A stretch of DNA of 64,000 nt from Marivivens geojensis (GCF_023540835.1 NZ_JALKCU010000002.1:248001-312000), one strand, 5' to 3'. Counted from the first letter of the stretch, positions 1 to 8,800 are shown. The notes: generated by a model from the letters alone, not told the origin. A program made the numbers and translations.

Positions 1-97
1 GGCCTTCGCCGATCCAGCGCCACCGTTCCAGTGTGCGATGCGAGATCGCCCAGCGTCGGGCCAGTTCCTTTTGCGTGAGGCAGAGTTTTGACTGCAT
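1..97 (-). CDS. Partial HTH (excisionase/MerR-like) DNA-binding protein
   Basis: Only the first 32 codons are inside the window; the gene runs off the left edge. The visible N-terminus reads as a helix-turn-helix of the HTH_17/AlpA type (LTQKELARRWAISHRTLERW), the class used by phage and plasmid excisionases and small regulators. The ATG at 97 is preceded by a good Shine-Dalgarno (AGGAGA, six bases upstream), which supports the start. It follows the 227-aa gene at 296-979 on the same strand after a 198-bp gap filled with repeats. Function beyond DNA binding is an inference from the motif. Confidence 0.6.
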   Translation of the reverse strand, partial: MQSKLCLTQKELARRWAISHRTLERWRWIGEG

Positions 98-141
98 CCT
101 TGTCTCCTGTCTTGGTTACCAGGAGACAATGCAAAACGCCG

Positions 142-274
142 GTGTGGGATGTCGTCGGGATCGCAGTGGGATGCAGTGCCGGATCAAGACACTGAGAAAT
201 TTCAACACCGTAGAATGCAGTGGGGGATGGGCATCCAGCACCCATCCCCCAGCAGATCCCACACCCATCCCACA
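142..274. repeat. Cluster of TGGGAT(G) repeats with an 11-bp perfect inverted repeat
   Basis: The motif GTGGGATG or its complement recurs in this 133-bp gap: at 142-151, 164-172, and in reverse at 256-263 and 267-274. A perfect inverted repeat, TGGGGGATGGG at 221-231 and CCCATCCCCCA at 241-251 with a 9-base spacer, sits in the middle. There is no T-run after the stem, so it does not look like an intrinsic terminator. Iterated sites beside a small HTH gene are typical of a regulator-binding array or iterons; that reading is inference. Confidence 0.5.
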
Positions 275-295
275 GCGCGCGCGGGTGCGTCGTTC

Positions 296-979
296 TTAAT
301 CAAAACGCAAACGGTAGTTCCCGCGACCGTCAGACTGAATCAATTCGCGCCACTCGGGCTTTGACTTGAAGACATCGACCATTTTCAGGCTGCGCGATCC
401 TGCGGCCGTCAGAAGGGCCTTTCCGTTCTGCCAAGGCTGGCCCGCTTCGGCCGCGGCATGGAGCACGCGCACGACCTCGGCCTGGATGGCACCAAGTTGA
501 AAGCAAAAGCCGCGGCTGCGCACTTCGCGGTAGCCGATGGTGTAGATGAACCCTTGCTCTGGAGTTCGCCCGTCGCCTCTGTGAAATCCAGCTTTTATTT
601 CATAGCGATCGCGCTCATGGCGCCGCATCAAAAGATCCCCAATAACAACATATTGAGAAGCATGTGTTTCTGGAAGCGCCGCGTAACCGCACCGATCATG
701 GCGGAACTCATTCAGATGAGCCTCCCCGCAACGGAAGAGGTAAAAGACATCGCAGGCGTGCAGATCGAGAAGACCACTGAACACCCGCTCCTCATAGGGA
801 ACCCGAAACCGCGCCCCATCAATGTCAGCGTCATAGTCGCCAAACTCCAGGAGTTGATTGAAGACCCGAATGGACAGACGGACTTGGTTGTTTTCTGCGA
901 GGTAGATCAGATCGTCTTCCTCAATCGACCAGCGCCGAAGGATCTCTGGCAGCGAATAATACTCCTTCTCAATCCGCAT
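296..979 (-). CDS. Hypothetical protein of the mobile region, 227 aa
   Basis: I do not recognise this family. The protein starts MRIEKEYYSLPEILRRWSI, and the first 40 residues resemble the opening of an HTH or tail-type adaptor; the remainder is a soluble mixed alpha/beta sequence with no membrane segment or signal peptide. The ATG at 979 has a strong ribosome-binding site (GGAGG about six bases upstream). It is divergent from the S24 repressor at 1088, and the shared intergenic region holds a LexA-type box whose near edge is 27 bp upstream of this start. This suggests damage-responsive expression as part of the element. Confidence 0.7.
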   Translation of the reverse strand: MRIEKEYYSLPEILRRWSIEEDDLIYLAENNQVRLSIRVFNQLLEFGDYDADIDGARFRVPYEERVFSGLLDLHACDVFYLFRCGEAHLNEFRHDRCGYAALPETHASQYVVIGDLLMRRHERDRYEIKAGFHRGDGRTPEQGFIYTIGYREVRSRGFCFQLGAIQAEVVRVLHAAAEAGQPWQNGKALLTAAGSRSLKMVDVFKSKPEWRELIQSDGRGNYRLRFD

Positions 980-1005
980 GACCGCCTCCGACTCTCACCC
1001 CGCAT

Positions 1006-1020
1006 GTTCCGTTATTGTTC
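1006..1020. promoter_or_regulatory. Candidate LexA (SOS) box GTTC-N7-GTTC
   Basis: The sequence is GTTCCGTTATTGTTC, an exact match to the alphaproteobacterial LexA consensus GTTC-N7-GTTC. It lies between the divergent 227-aa gene (start 979) and the S24 repressor gene (start 1088), where bound LexA could silence either promoter. The match is seen directly; LexA binding is inferred. A motif with eight fixed bases is expected about twice by chance in 64 kb counting both strands, so its position is the main support. Confidence 0.5.
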
Positions 1021-1021
1021 T

Positions 1022-1088
1022 ATCGTCTTGACGATCCCATAGCAATCATGTCTTATCCTATTATATCCACAACCCGATGGGGATAAGA
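1022..1088 (+). promoter_or_regulatory. Candidate promoter and autoregulatory operator of the S24 repressor
   Basis: A perfect 14-bp dyad (ATCGTC-TT-GACGAT, 1022-1035) contains a possible -35 hexamer TTGACG (1028-1033), 17 bp ahead of a possible -10 TCTTAT (1051-1056). The -10 lies in TCTTATCC (1051-1058), whose exact inverse GGATAAGA (1081-1088) overlaps the Shine-Dalgarno and start codon of the repressor. Paired half-sites over promoter and RBS are the usual layout for phage-type autorepression. The dyads are seen; the function is inferred. Confidence 0.45.
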
Positions 1089-1765
1089 TGACCTCGCACC
1101 ATAGTTTGGCCGACCGACTGCAGGCGCGCGCTGACCAGCTTGGGCTCAGCCCTGCGCATGTTGCTGAGATGGCTGGGGTCAATCGCTCATTCGTGTACGA
1201 CATCCTGCGAGGCCGCTCATCTCGGCCCGGGCTGGACCGATTGATGGAGGTCGCGCGTGTTCTCAAGGTCGAGGTGGATTGGCTCATCCACGGCATCGGT
1301 GACGTCGAGGGGCCACCCCCTTTCTTGGAGAATCCCGACGAAACCTTCGTGCCGATTACACAAGCCCCGGTGCGCCCCTCAATGGGCGGCGGTTCCGTCG
1401 TCCTCGAAGACCATGAAGAACCAGGACGCGCCTATCACTTCCGGAAGTCGTGGATCAAGCAGGGTCTGAAGGCTTCGCCCTCCCAACTCCGGATCATGAA
1501 GGTTGAGGGCGATAGCATGGAACCCACGCTCTTTGATGGGGACACCGTTCTCGTTGACATGGACCGCAAAGCCCCAAACCCGCCTGGGATCTTTGTTCTA
1601 GATGACGGCATGGGCTTGGTCGCAAAGCGCCTGCAACATGTCCCGAACAGCGATCCGCCCGCCGTGCGCGTAATCTCGGACAACAAGCATTATCCGGAGT
1701 ACGAGCGCACGGCAGATGAAATCGTCATCGTCGGGCGCATTCGTTGGTTTGCACGGGAGATTTGA
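1088..1765 (+). CDS. XRE-type HTH / S24 peptidase-domain phage-like repressor
   Basis: Residues 8-65 form a Cro/CI-type helix-turn-helix (LSPAHVAEMAGVNRSFVYDI). Residues about 115-225 are an S24/LexA-like peptidase domain with the nucleophile serine in GDSMEPT (S143) and the general-base lysine in LVAKRLQ (K180), plus the usual C-terminal VGRIRWFAREI. Proteins of this layout are prophage or ICE repressors whose self-cleavage is triggered by RecA. No clear Ala-Gly cleavage pair is visible in the linker (a Gly-rich stretch occurs at 99-102), so self-cleavage is uncertain. The GGGGATAAG ribosome-binding site fixes the ATG start. It probably controls the divergent 227-aa gene and its own transcription. 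Confidence 0.85.
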   Translation: MTSHHSLADRLQARADQLGLSPAHVAEMAGVNRSFVYDILRGRSSRPGLDRLMEVARVLKVEVDWLIHGIGDVEGPPPFLENPDETFVPITQAPVRPSMGGGSVVLEDHEEPGRAYHFRKSWIKQGLKASPSQLRIMKVEGDSMEPTLFDGDTVLVDMDRKAPNPPGIFVLDDGMGLVAKRLQHVPNSDPPAVRVISDNKHYPEYERTADEIVIVGRIRWFAREI

Positions 1766-1807
1766 CCCCTCAGGCTTACCACAAATTACAACAGGGCAGC
1801 TTATCTG

Positions 1808-2503
1808 TCAGATATCTTTATTCTCTTTCGGTGGCTCTAAAGTGTCGGGAGCGCCATCGGGTCCGAAATATTCCCAATCCTCAGTTTCATCGAATTCATC
1901 GTAAATCCCTCGCTTCATGATTTGGCCAGAGGGGTAAAAGTACTGCCACACACCGATTTTCCGAAAATTACGCTTGTAACCTATGCTTAAAATTACGCCG
2001 TGTTCATAGAAATCCACCCAAACGCCGTTTGGAACGCCGCCCTCGCGAGGGTGAGAATATTCTAATGCACCGCTTGGGAAAAATTTCTCGTGAACGCCGT
2101 CCTGCGTTCCTTCCTTGTACTCAAGGCGAAACTGCAATCGACCTTCAGAATCGAATATCTCCCAGACACCATGACGATTATCATCCTTATAATTTCCACG
2201 AGCTTTCAGAACGCCATGTTCGAAAAATGACCACCGGCCCGTCTGTTTGCCCTCAAAGTAATCGCCGACGGATGTTCGTAAATTTTCAAGATCATACGTC
2301 GTCCATCGCCCGTGCCTCAGTCCCTTGGAAAAGTAACCTTGGGAAATCAATCTTCCTTCAGCACTATAGGTTTCCCAAAGCCCCTCCCGTTCCCCATTAA
2401 TAGTCTCGCCTTTGTACGAAATGCCGTTGGCGAGGACTGCCGAGCCTGGAACGGAAGCCACAAATAGAGCCATGACAAAAAATACTAAAAATAAGTGTCT
2501 CAC
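1808..2503 (-). CDS. Secreted MORN-like (YwqK-type) repeat protein
   Basis: The protein has at least seven imperfect repeats of about 23 residues of the form G-x-W-x-x-[YF]-x-x-x-G-x-[LI] (for example HGRWTTYDLENL, TGRWSFFEHGVLKARG, HGVWEIFDSEGRLQ, IGVWQYFYPSGQIMKRG). This is the toxin-antitoxin YwqK/MORN_2 pattern. I prefer the GTG start at 2503: it is preceded by AGAGG and gives a signal peptide ending in ...SAVLA-NG, whereas the longer ATG frame puts a basic stretch ahead of it. It is convergent with the repressor gene and looks like cargo: DNA here is visibly richer in A+T than its neighbours. MORN_2 proteins are often periplasmic immunity or scaffold proteins, but no toxin partner is visible. 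Confidence 0.7.
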   Translation of the reverse strand: MRHLFLVFFVMALFVASVPGSAVLANGISYKGETINGEREGLWETYSAEGRLISQGYFSKGLRHGRWTTYDLENLRTSVGDYFEGKQTGRWSFFEHGVLKARGNYKDDNRHGVWEIFDSEGRLQFRLEYKEGTQDGVHEKFFPSGALEYSHPREGGVPNGVWVDFYEHGVILSIGYKRNFRKIGVWQYFYPSGQIMKRGIYDEFDETEDWEYFGPDGAPDTLEPPKENKDI

Positions 2504-2718
2504 GTGCTTGAGCCTCTTCTTATCTGTTATCCGTACGCTCAGGATAAAAAGCCCCACCCCTAAAGGCAAACTGGGAAAGCCATGGGACAGGTAAACATTT
2601 TGCCTCCAAATACCATGGGCTTCGCCGTAGCACGCAGAAACCCAATAACCCTCTGATTTATCTTGATTATGATCTCAGGCGAGGCCCAAGAAGGTTCACC
2701 AACCCGAAAGGCGCTTCA
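2504..2718. other. Intergenic spacer, divergent promoters expected
   Basis: This 215-bp gap separates the MORN-like gene (leftward) from the recombinase cassette (rightward). I see no convincing gene, terminator or repeat in it. The final 20 bases (AAAGG eight bases before ATG 2719) supply the ribosome-binding site of the first cassette gene. Confidence 0.4.
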
Positions 2719-2967
2719 ATGTTTGATGACCGAGAAACCCCGATTTCGGGGCCCAATCCTCTATGCCCTGACCGCATGTCGGCCGATGCACGCCTCGCCG
2801 AGATCGGGCGCATTCTGGCCGCAGGCGTCGTTCGGCTGAACGCCAAGAAGTCCAGCGGTTTATCTGCCCAGAACGGAGACAGGTTCGTGGACTTCTCGCC
2901 CCGAAAGAGCAGTGGTCGTCGTGCAAAACGTATCCGAATTGGAGGAATTCATGAAGCATCACAATAA
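2719..2967 (+). CDS. Small conserved protein at the head of the DUF2924-recombinase cassette
   Basis: The 82-aa protein has the core SADARLAEIGRILAAGVVRL followed by a Lys/Ser-rich tail ending in a basic segment (DFSPRKSSGRRAKRIRI). Similar short ORFs with an RLAEIGxILAxGLVRL core commonly precede DUF2924 genes in alphaproteobacterial mobile elements, which is why I treat it as a real gene. It has a good ribosome-binding site (AAGG) and overlaps the DUF2924 start by 17 bp. Its function is unknown; the basic C-terminus suggests nucleic-acid binding. Confidence 0.65.
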   Translation: MFDDRETPISGPNPLCPDRMSADARLAEIGRILAAGVVRLNAKKSSGLSAQNGDRFVDFSPRKSSGRRAKRIRIGGIHEASQ

Positions 2968-3451
2968 GATAACCCCCACGCAACCGGGGCATGATCCACG
3001 CCTGGATCAGACGGTGCTGTCGCGCCTTGCCGCACTGAAGGCAATGTCAGTCAAGGAGTTGAAAGCCGAATGGGAAAAGCTCTTCGGGACCTCGGCGCCG
3101 AACAACAGTCGCGCTTTTCTCGAACTGCGGATCGCCTATCGACTTCAGGAACTGACCTATGGCGGCCCCGACCAAGACACGCGTCGCATGCTGGAACTTC
3201 TGGCCGACGAGGTCGAAGGCCACGCACGGCGCAAACATCAGATCGCCGATCCCCGCAATCCGGTGGTGGGCACGAAGCTGCTGCGCGAATGGGACGGCGT
3301 CGAACACACCGTGACCGTGCTGAAGGACGGCTTTGACTGGCAGGGTCGGAAATTCAAATCTCTCTCCGCCATCGCCCGCGAAATCACTGGTAGCCGCTGG
3401 AACGGATACAGGTTCTTCGGCCTGCGCGAGCGGAAACGGGAGGAGGCATGA
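2951..3451 (+). CDS. DUF2924 domain-containing protein
   Basis: This 166-aa protein matches the DUF2924 pattern: an N-terminal helix (LAALKAMSVKELKAEWEKLFG), a central ELRIAYRLQELTYGG, and a C-terminal GTKLLREWDGVEHTVTVL / FKSLSAIAREITGSRWNG module. The C-terminal part resembles a small modified-base or DNA-binding fold seen in phage proteins. I use ATG 2951, which has GGAGGA five bases upstream; a longer reading from 2912 lacks a good RBS. It overlaps the recombinase start by four bases (ATGA), so the two are translationally coupled. In this family the gene nearly always sits directly upstream of a large serine recombinase and may act as its accessory factor. Confidence 0.85.
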   Translation: MKHHNKITPTQPGHDPRLDQTVLSRLAALKAMSVKELKAEWEKLFGTSAPNNSRAFLELRIAYRLQELTYGGPDQDTRRMLELLADEVEGHARRKHQIADPRNPVVGTKLLREWDGVEHTVTVLKDGFDWQGRKFKSLSAIAREITGSRWNGYRFFGLRERKREEA

Positions 3452-4776
3452 TACACATGGATACCAGACCGAACCGCCGCCTGCGCTGCGCCATCTACAC
3501 ACGCAAGTCGAGTGAGGAAGGCCTCGACATGGAATTCAACAGCCTCGACGCCCAGCGAGAGGCCTGCGAGGCATTCATCGCCAGTCAGAAGTCCGAGGGT
3601 TGGGTCGCCACGCGCGAACGCTATGACGATGGTGGGTTCTCGGGCGGCAACTTGGACCGCCCCGGTCTGAAGCAGTTACTGACAGATATCGACGATGGGC
3701 TGATTGATGTCGTGGTGGTCTACAAGATCGATCGTCTGTCGCGCTCGTTGATGGATTTCTCCAAGCTGGTCGAGGTCTTCGACCGTAATGGCGTGACCTT
3801 CGTCTCGGTGACGCAGTCCTTCAACACGACCACCTCAATGGGAAGGCTGACACTGAACATTCTGCTGTCCTTCGCCCAGTTCGAGCGCGAGGTCATCGGC
3901 GAACGCATCCGCGACAAGGTAGCAGCCTCCCGCAAGCGCGGCATCTGGATGGGAGGGTATGTGCCCCTCGGCTATGATGTGCAGGACCGCAAGCTGGTGG
4001 TGAACGAGGCAGAGGCCGCCAACGTGCGGCGGATCTTCCAGCGTTTCATTGATCTGGGCTCCGCCACAGTGCTGGCGCGGGAGCTTCGTGGCGAAGGCTT
4101 CCGCAACAAGCAGGGCACGCTGATCGACAAAGGCTACCTGTACCGCCTTCTGAACAACCGCGTGTATCGGGGCGAGGCCCTGCACAAGGGCAAGTCTTAC
4201 CCCGGAGAGCATGACGCCATCATCGACGCTGACCTCTGGGATCGCGTGCATGCCATCCTGCAGGAAAGCCCCCGCAAGCGGGCCAACAACAGCCGCTCGC
4301 AGACGCCAGCGCTCTTGAAGGGGATGATCTTCAGCGAAAATGGCGCCGCCATGACGCCCACCAGCACGAAGAAGGGGGCGAAGCTTTATCGGTACTACGT
4401 CTCAATGGATGTGATCCGAAACCGCGAGACCGGCGACGAAACAGCGCCGATGCGTCTGGCCGCCGGCATGGTCGAGGATGCCGTCGTGACCGAAATTCGG
4501 CGCATCCTGCAAACATCAGAGGTCGTCACACAGGTGCTGACCGTCCTGAAACGCGAGGGCGGTGCGGCATCGGAGGCGGATACCATCGCGGCGCTGCATC
4601 AGTTCAGCGCGCTCTGGTCGCAACTCTTCCCCGCCGAACAGGCACGCATCATTCAGTTACTGGTGCGGCGCGTCACGGTTACTGCAGCAGGTCTCGAGGT
4701 GGACATTCGGCGCGAGGGCATCGCGGGGGTCGTCCGCGAGATGGTGGTGCCCAGCAGGCTGGAGGCGGCGGAATGA
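3448..4776 (+). CDS. Large serine recombinase (resolvase/invertase N-domain + Recombinase domain)
   Basis: This is a site-specific DNA recombinase that cuts and rejoins DNA through a phosphoserine intermediate. Residues 12-160 are the resolvase domain with catalytic serine S21 in AIYTRKSS, the YDDGGFSGGNLDRP motif and VYKIDRLSRSLMDF with its conserved arginines. Residues about 168-270 are the Recombinase domain (GYVPLGYDV...NRVYRGE). The region that normally forms a four-cysteine zinc ribbon (ALLKGMIFSENGAAM...YRYYVS) has no cysteines, as is usual for the DUF2924-linked subgroup. At 442 aa it is shorter than typical phage integrases (450-600 aa). An ATG at 3457 is a possible alternative start. 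Confidence 0.92.
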   Translation: MIHMDTRPNRRLRCAIYTRKSSEEGLDMEFNSLDAQREACEAFIASQKSEGWVATRERYDDGGFSGGNLDRPGLKQLLTDIDDGLIDVVVVYKIDRLSRSLMDFSKLVEVFDRNGVTFVSVTQSFNTTTSMGRLTLNILLSFAQFEREVIGERIRDKVAASRKRGIWMGGYVPLGYDVQDRKLVVNEAEAANVRRIFQRFIDLGSATVLARELRGEGFRNKQGTLIDKGYLYRLLNNRVYRGEALHKGKSYPGEHDAIIDADLWDRVHAILQESPRKRANNSRSQTPALLKGMIFSENGAAMTPTSTKKGAKLYRYYVSMDVIRNRETGDETAPMRLAAGMVEDAVVTEIRRILQTSEVVTQVLTVLKREGGAASEADTIAALHQFSALWSQLFPAEQARIIQLLVRRVTVTAAGLEVDIRREGIAGVVREMVVPSRLEAAE

Positions 4777-5153
4777 CCAACCCCGACGATACGATCCGCG
4801 TGCTGATCCCGTTGAAGGTGCGCAAGAAAAACGGACGGCCCAAAATCCTGACGCCAGCTGACTATCGACCGAGCGAGGATCTGGCGCAGGATCCGCACAT
4901 CCTGCGGGCCATCGGCCGCGCATGGGGCTGGCGGCGGCGCATGGATGCCGGTGAGTTTGCCACCATTCAGGAACTGGCCGAGGCCGTGGGACTGGCGGAG
5001 CGCCATGTCAGCAGGCAGCTGCGGCTCGCCTATCTGGCGCCAGAGGTACTGAAACGACTGACCTACGGGCGCGAGGCTTCGGCGGTCAGCCTCTATGATC
5101 TGTGTTTTCTGGCGGGGGAGGCTTGGGGGCAGCAGGTCAGGCAGGCGTTTTGA
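4773..5153 (+). CDS. Small HTH (ParB/KorB-like) protein of the recombinase cassette
   Basis: The 126-aa protein overlaps the recombinase stop by four bases. Its centre carries a helix-turn-helix (TIQELAEAVGLAERHVSRQLRLAYLAPEV) of the KorB/ParB type. The ending (YGREASAVSLYDLCFLAGEAW) is typical of the short HTH proteins that follow DUF2924-linked recombinases. It may regulate the cassette or act as a directionality factor; both are inference. Confidence 0.75.
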   Translation: MTNPDDTIRVLIPLKVRKKNGRPKILTPADYRPSEDLAQDPHILRAIGRAWGWRRRMDAGEFATIQELAEAVGLAERHVSRQLRLAYLAPEVLKRLTYGREASAVSLYDLCFLAGEAWGQQVRQAF

Positions 5154-5250
5154 TTTCAGAACCGCACGATCATTTTATTGCTTTTGGGAGGCTTGCCTAA
5201 TAGCCTGACTGCCAAGAGTGTCCGTGGGCGTTAACTAAAGGAAACTGATA

Positions 5251-5682
5251 ATGGCTGGCAGCTTGAATAAGGTGATCATCGTCGGCAACTTGGGCGCCAA
5301 CCCTGAGATTCGAGATCTGCCAAGCGGCCAGAAAGTTGCCAGCCTGCGGGTAGCTACCAGTGAACAGTGGACTGACCGAGCTTCAGGCGAAAAACGTGAG
5401 CGAACCGAATGGCATACCATCAGTGTTTTTGACCAGAATGCTGCACAATACGCTCAAAACTATCTGAAAAAGGGCAATAAGGTCTACATCGAAGGCCGAG
5501 TGGAAACACGTAAATGGCAAGCGCAAACAGGCGAAGATCGCTACAGCACAGAAATCATTGTGAACCAAATCGGTGGCAAGTTGATCGGCCTATCAGGTGG
5601 ACAAGAATCTCGGGGTAACGAAGGCTACGAGCCTAACCGTCCCACATTGCCCTCTCCAATCGATGATGTGATACCATTCTAG
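5251..5682 (+). CDS. ssb: Single-stranded DNA-binding protein
   Basis: The 143-aa protein has a complete OB-fold ([21 protein letters not shown] ... FRVAT-type core ... [10 protein letters not shown]) and a short linker. Its acidic C-terminal tip DDVIPF is the docking peptide that recruits RecQ, RecO, PriA and exonucleases. The short linker marks it as an accessory SSB of the kind carried by plasmids and ICEs; chromosomal alphaproteobacterial SSBs are usually 160-180 aa. The ATG has AAGGA nine bases upstream. It is convergent with the giant RecQ-containing helicase gene, whose RecQ domain is a natural partner for the tip. Confidence 0.93.
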   Translation: MAGSLNKVIIVGNLGANPEIRDLPSGQKVASLRVATSEQWTDRASGEKRERTEWHTISVFDQNAAQYAQNYLKKGNKVYIEGRVETRKWQAQTGEDRYSTEIIVNQIGGKLIGLSGGQESRGNEGYEPNRPTLPSPIDDVIPF

Positions 5683-5866
5683 CAAGCAGTCGCCATACTC
5701 GGTCGGCCTGAAACATTTCCGTCCTGCCCAGCCAAGGGAGGGCTACTCACAAGATTCGACATTCCGCCCCGAGTAACTAAGGCCTAGAAATAGTTGCGTT
5801 CGTTGATACAAAGCACATTCACCGTGTAATCTACCTAATCCTTTAAGTCTCCGCAGTAGAGTAGGT
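5683..5866. other. Convergent intergenic gap
   Basis: A 184-bp spacer lies between the 3' ends of ssb and the giant helicase gene. A T-run at about 5869-5876 follows only a weak dyad, so I do not call a terminator. No gene is supported here. Confidence 0.4.
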
Positions 5867-8800
5867 CTATTTTTTTCGCCAGGGGATCCAAGACCAGCGA
5901 TCTTTTTTAAATTCCTCTCTGGTCCCCCAAGGCTCTTTAATGTGCCTTTTCTCAATGGGTCGCTTTGAGGCACAATCCACACATTTGGATGTGCCAGGTG
6001 CTGCTTTCAGGCGAAGTTCCGGAATCAATTCACCACATTCGTCACATCTGATTACCGTATCCAATTTTTCTTCAATTTCGATTACCTGATATTCTTCATC
6101 CGGCAGCACCTTGGCGCTCATATCCTGCGTAATCTGCTTTGCATCGTTTTTGTCAACTAAACCCATTTTTTTCAATCGACTACGAATACCGCCAGGTTGA
6201 CGCCCCATAATTCTCGCTATCTTCGCAATCGAAATTTGCCGCTCAAATAAATCTCTGAGCTCCACTTCTTGATCATCGTCCCAAGCCGCATAAGCATTCG
6301 GGGATTTCTTTTTAACTTTTGCAATTCGTTCATGATAGGTAGAGGTTTCCGACGCAGCCTCTGGCTCAGGGAGAATGGACCCATGAGGATAATAGCGGCC
6401 ATTGCGCTTATTCAAAAAAACGAATCTTTCCCCAAAAACCTTCCGTGATTTATTAGTTATAGCACCTAAATCTCCCTGAACCTTAGCGGCAGAAAAGCCG
6501 GTTTTTGCGCATAATTCCGAAAACGCGATGCCATCGTCGCTACCCTCGATAGCATTCAAAATACGCTTCTGGTCTTCAGTTAACTCCAAAATAGACTGAT
6601 CGCCTGCGCGAAGCCGACCGCCCGGGCCTTCCGCAACTTCCGGCTCGATGGTTGCATGCTCTTGGTCCGTGCCCTTGAATATGCTTTGGGTCCAAGTTTT
6701 TTTGCTTTCGTTGGCCCCCTCTCTCACATGAGCGACGGAAGAAGGCCCAAAGACCAACTCTGGCAGCACCACACTCCATGTGTCCCGCTTGAGATGGCTC
6801 TGGTATTGTTCTGCGGAGTCCTCTCGGAATCTAGTTGAGATCGCATACACGTTTCCGTGGAGAAACTTAGCTCCAGTTGGCGGCGCAAACTTCTTTGCGA
6901 GGCGACAGACCGCAGCCCCATCGCGGTCGGTCACCACCCAGTGATCGCCGCGCTCTTCCAAGTGGAGTGGGTCATTAGACTTGATACGTTCAAGAGCTGC
7001 AAGCGAGGCGTTGCCGTCGTTTAATCGTCCAGCAAAATCCAAAAAGACCTCAGAAGGATCCAGGGTCTTGTAGAGCTTTCGGCAATCCGAGACATCGACC
7101 GTGCCTGGCACGCGCCTTCGGATCAGGAACGCTTCGTCGTTCAGATTCTCAAGAATTGGATGCCTGTCAGTCATTGCTGTGAGCGCCAGACTGCGCCGAG
7201 CTCGTGTCATAGCCACATAGTAGAGGCGCCGCGCCGCATCCCGATCTTCGCCGTTCGATCGCTTCTCCCAAGCTCCATCGAGCACTACAACGTCGTCGAA
7301 CTCGAGCCCTTTGGCGCGATGGGCTGAGAGAAGAAGTAGGCCGCTCTGGCGTTTTCGGACACCGCGTCCCCATTCAGCTAACCATTCGAGGATATCCCTG
7401 CGATCCGTCTCACGGTCCCCAATCTCGTGAACGAAGTCTTCAACACCTTCTCGAAGGATGGACCACCACGGGCCGTCAGGCTGTACAGCCATCCAATCGG
7501 AAAGCTCTGAAACACGAAGCCCGGAGCGATCCCTGGCTCTAAGCCAATTGACCAGTGTTTGGGTTTCTCGCAGACGCCAGAAGTTCGGAAGGTCAGCGTT
7601 TGCAGTCTGAACAGGAATGCCACGCGCCTCGCAGTAGCTGCGCACGGGCTGTAGATAACTCCATTCTCGTGCAATGACGGCGGCTTTGGCCCAATTCCAC
7701 TCTGGAACTATCTTGGAGAGGCGCTCCAATTCTTCAACAGCTAGGACTGCCTGGGTGAGCTGGTCGCCGGCCTCCTTCAGTACTTGGACACGGCCGCGCC
7801 CGACGCTGTCGAGACGCTCCAGCAAACCGCCAGGACGATCATCCTTACGCCCCCGGTTAACAGTAATGTCGTGGCCCGCCTTCATGCGCTCCGCGGCCGG
7901 TGCAATGACATGGTTCGAGGCGTTGATAATATTGGCCGTCGATCGGTAATTTTCGATTAGGTGGCTGGGCTGCGCTTTGTAGTCCTCCTCGAAGCGACGA
8001 ATAAACCCCACCGAAGCGCCTGCGAAAGCGTAGACGTTCTGGTCGTCATCGCCCACGGCAAAGAGGCTCAGACGCCGATCATCATCCTCGATGGAGCGTC
8101 CGGCAACAGCGGCGATGAGCTCATATTCCTGAGGCCCGATATCCTGATACTCGTCCACTAGGATCCATCGATAGCCTTCAATGAGCGTCTCGCGCTGGGC
8201 CTCGGCCTCGTCGCGAGATAGACCCTGGCCCTTCAAGAGGTCAATGGCCTGAGTCATGATCTCATCAAAGTCGACGCTTTCGACTTTTTCCGCACGCTTT
8301 GAAAAGCTCGCGCCCACCATTCGCATTGCGAGACCGTGGCAGGTAGAGATTGTCACGCCGCGGGCATCATCGCCGATGAGCTCGAGGAGCCGCCTTCGGA
8401 TCTCCGTTGCGGCATGGCGGTTATAGACTAAGGCCAAGATGCCCCTCGGGTTCTCTCGTTTGACCCGAATGAGGTATGCGATCCGGTGGACAAGGACCCG
8501 GGTCTTTCCAGAGCCGGGGCCCGCCAAAACCAGAACATTTGTTTGTTCGCGGTCATCCGCTACGATCCGGGACTGATTTGAGTTACCCAACGACTCAACG
8601 ATGGAGCTCCAGGATTCCGGAGTGGTTTGACGCTGGAGCTCCGAGCCCCGACCAGGAAGCCATTTCTGGACAAAGTTTTCACGATCGAGTGTGAAATAGT
8701 CTTCAGAGAGCCTGAGAGCGTCTCTCATCGACCCTAGGCCACGCTCAGCGTAAGCACCCATGATGTGGGTCTGAAGAACCTGCTCCTGATAATGCAGTTT

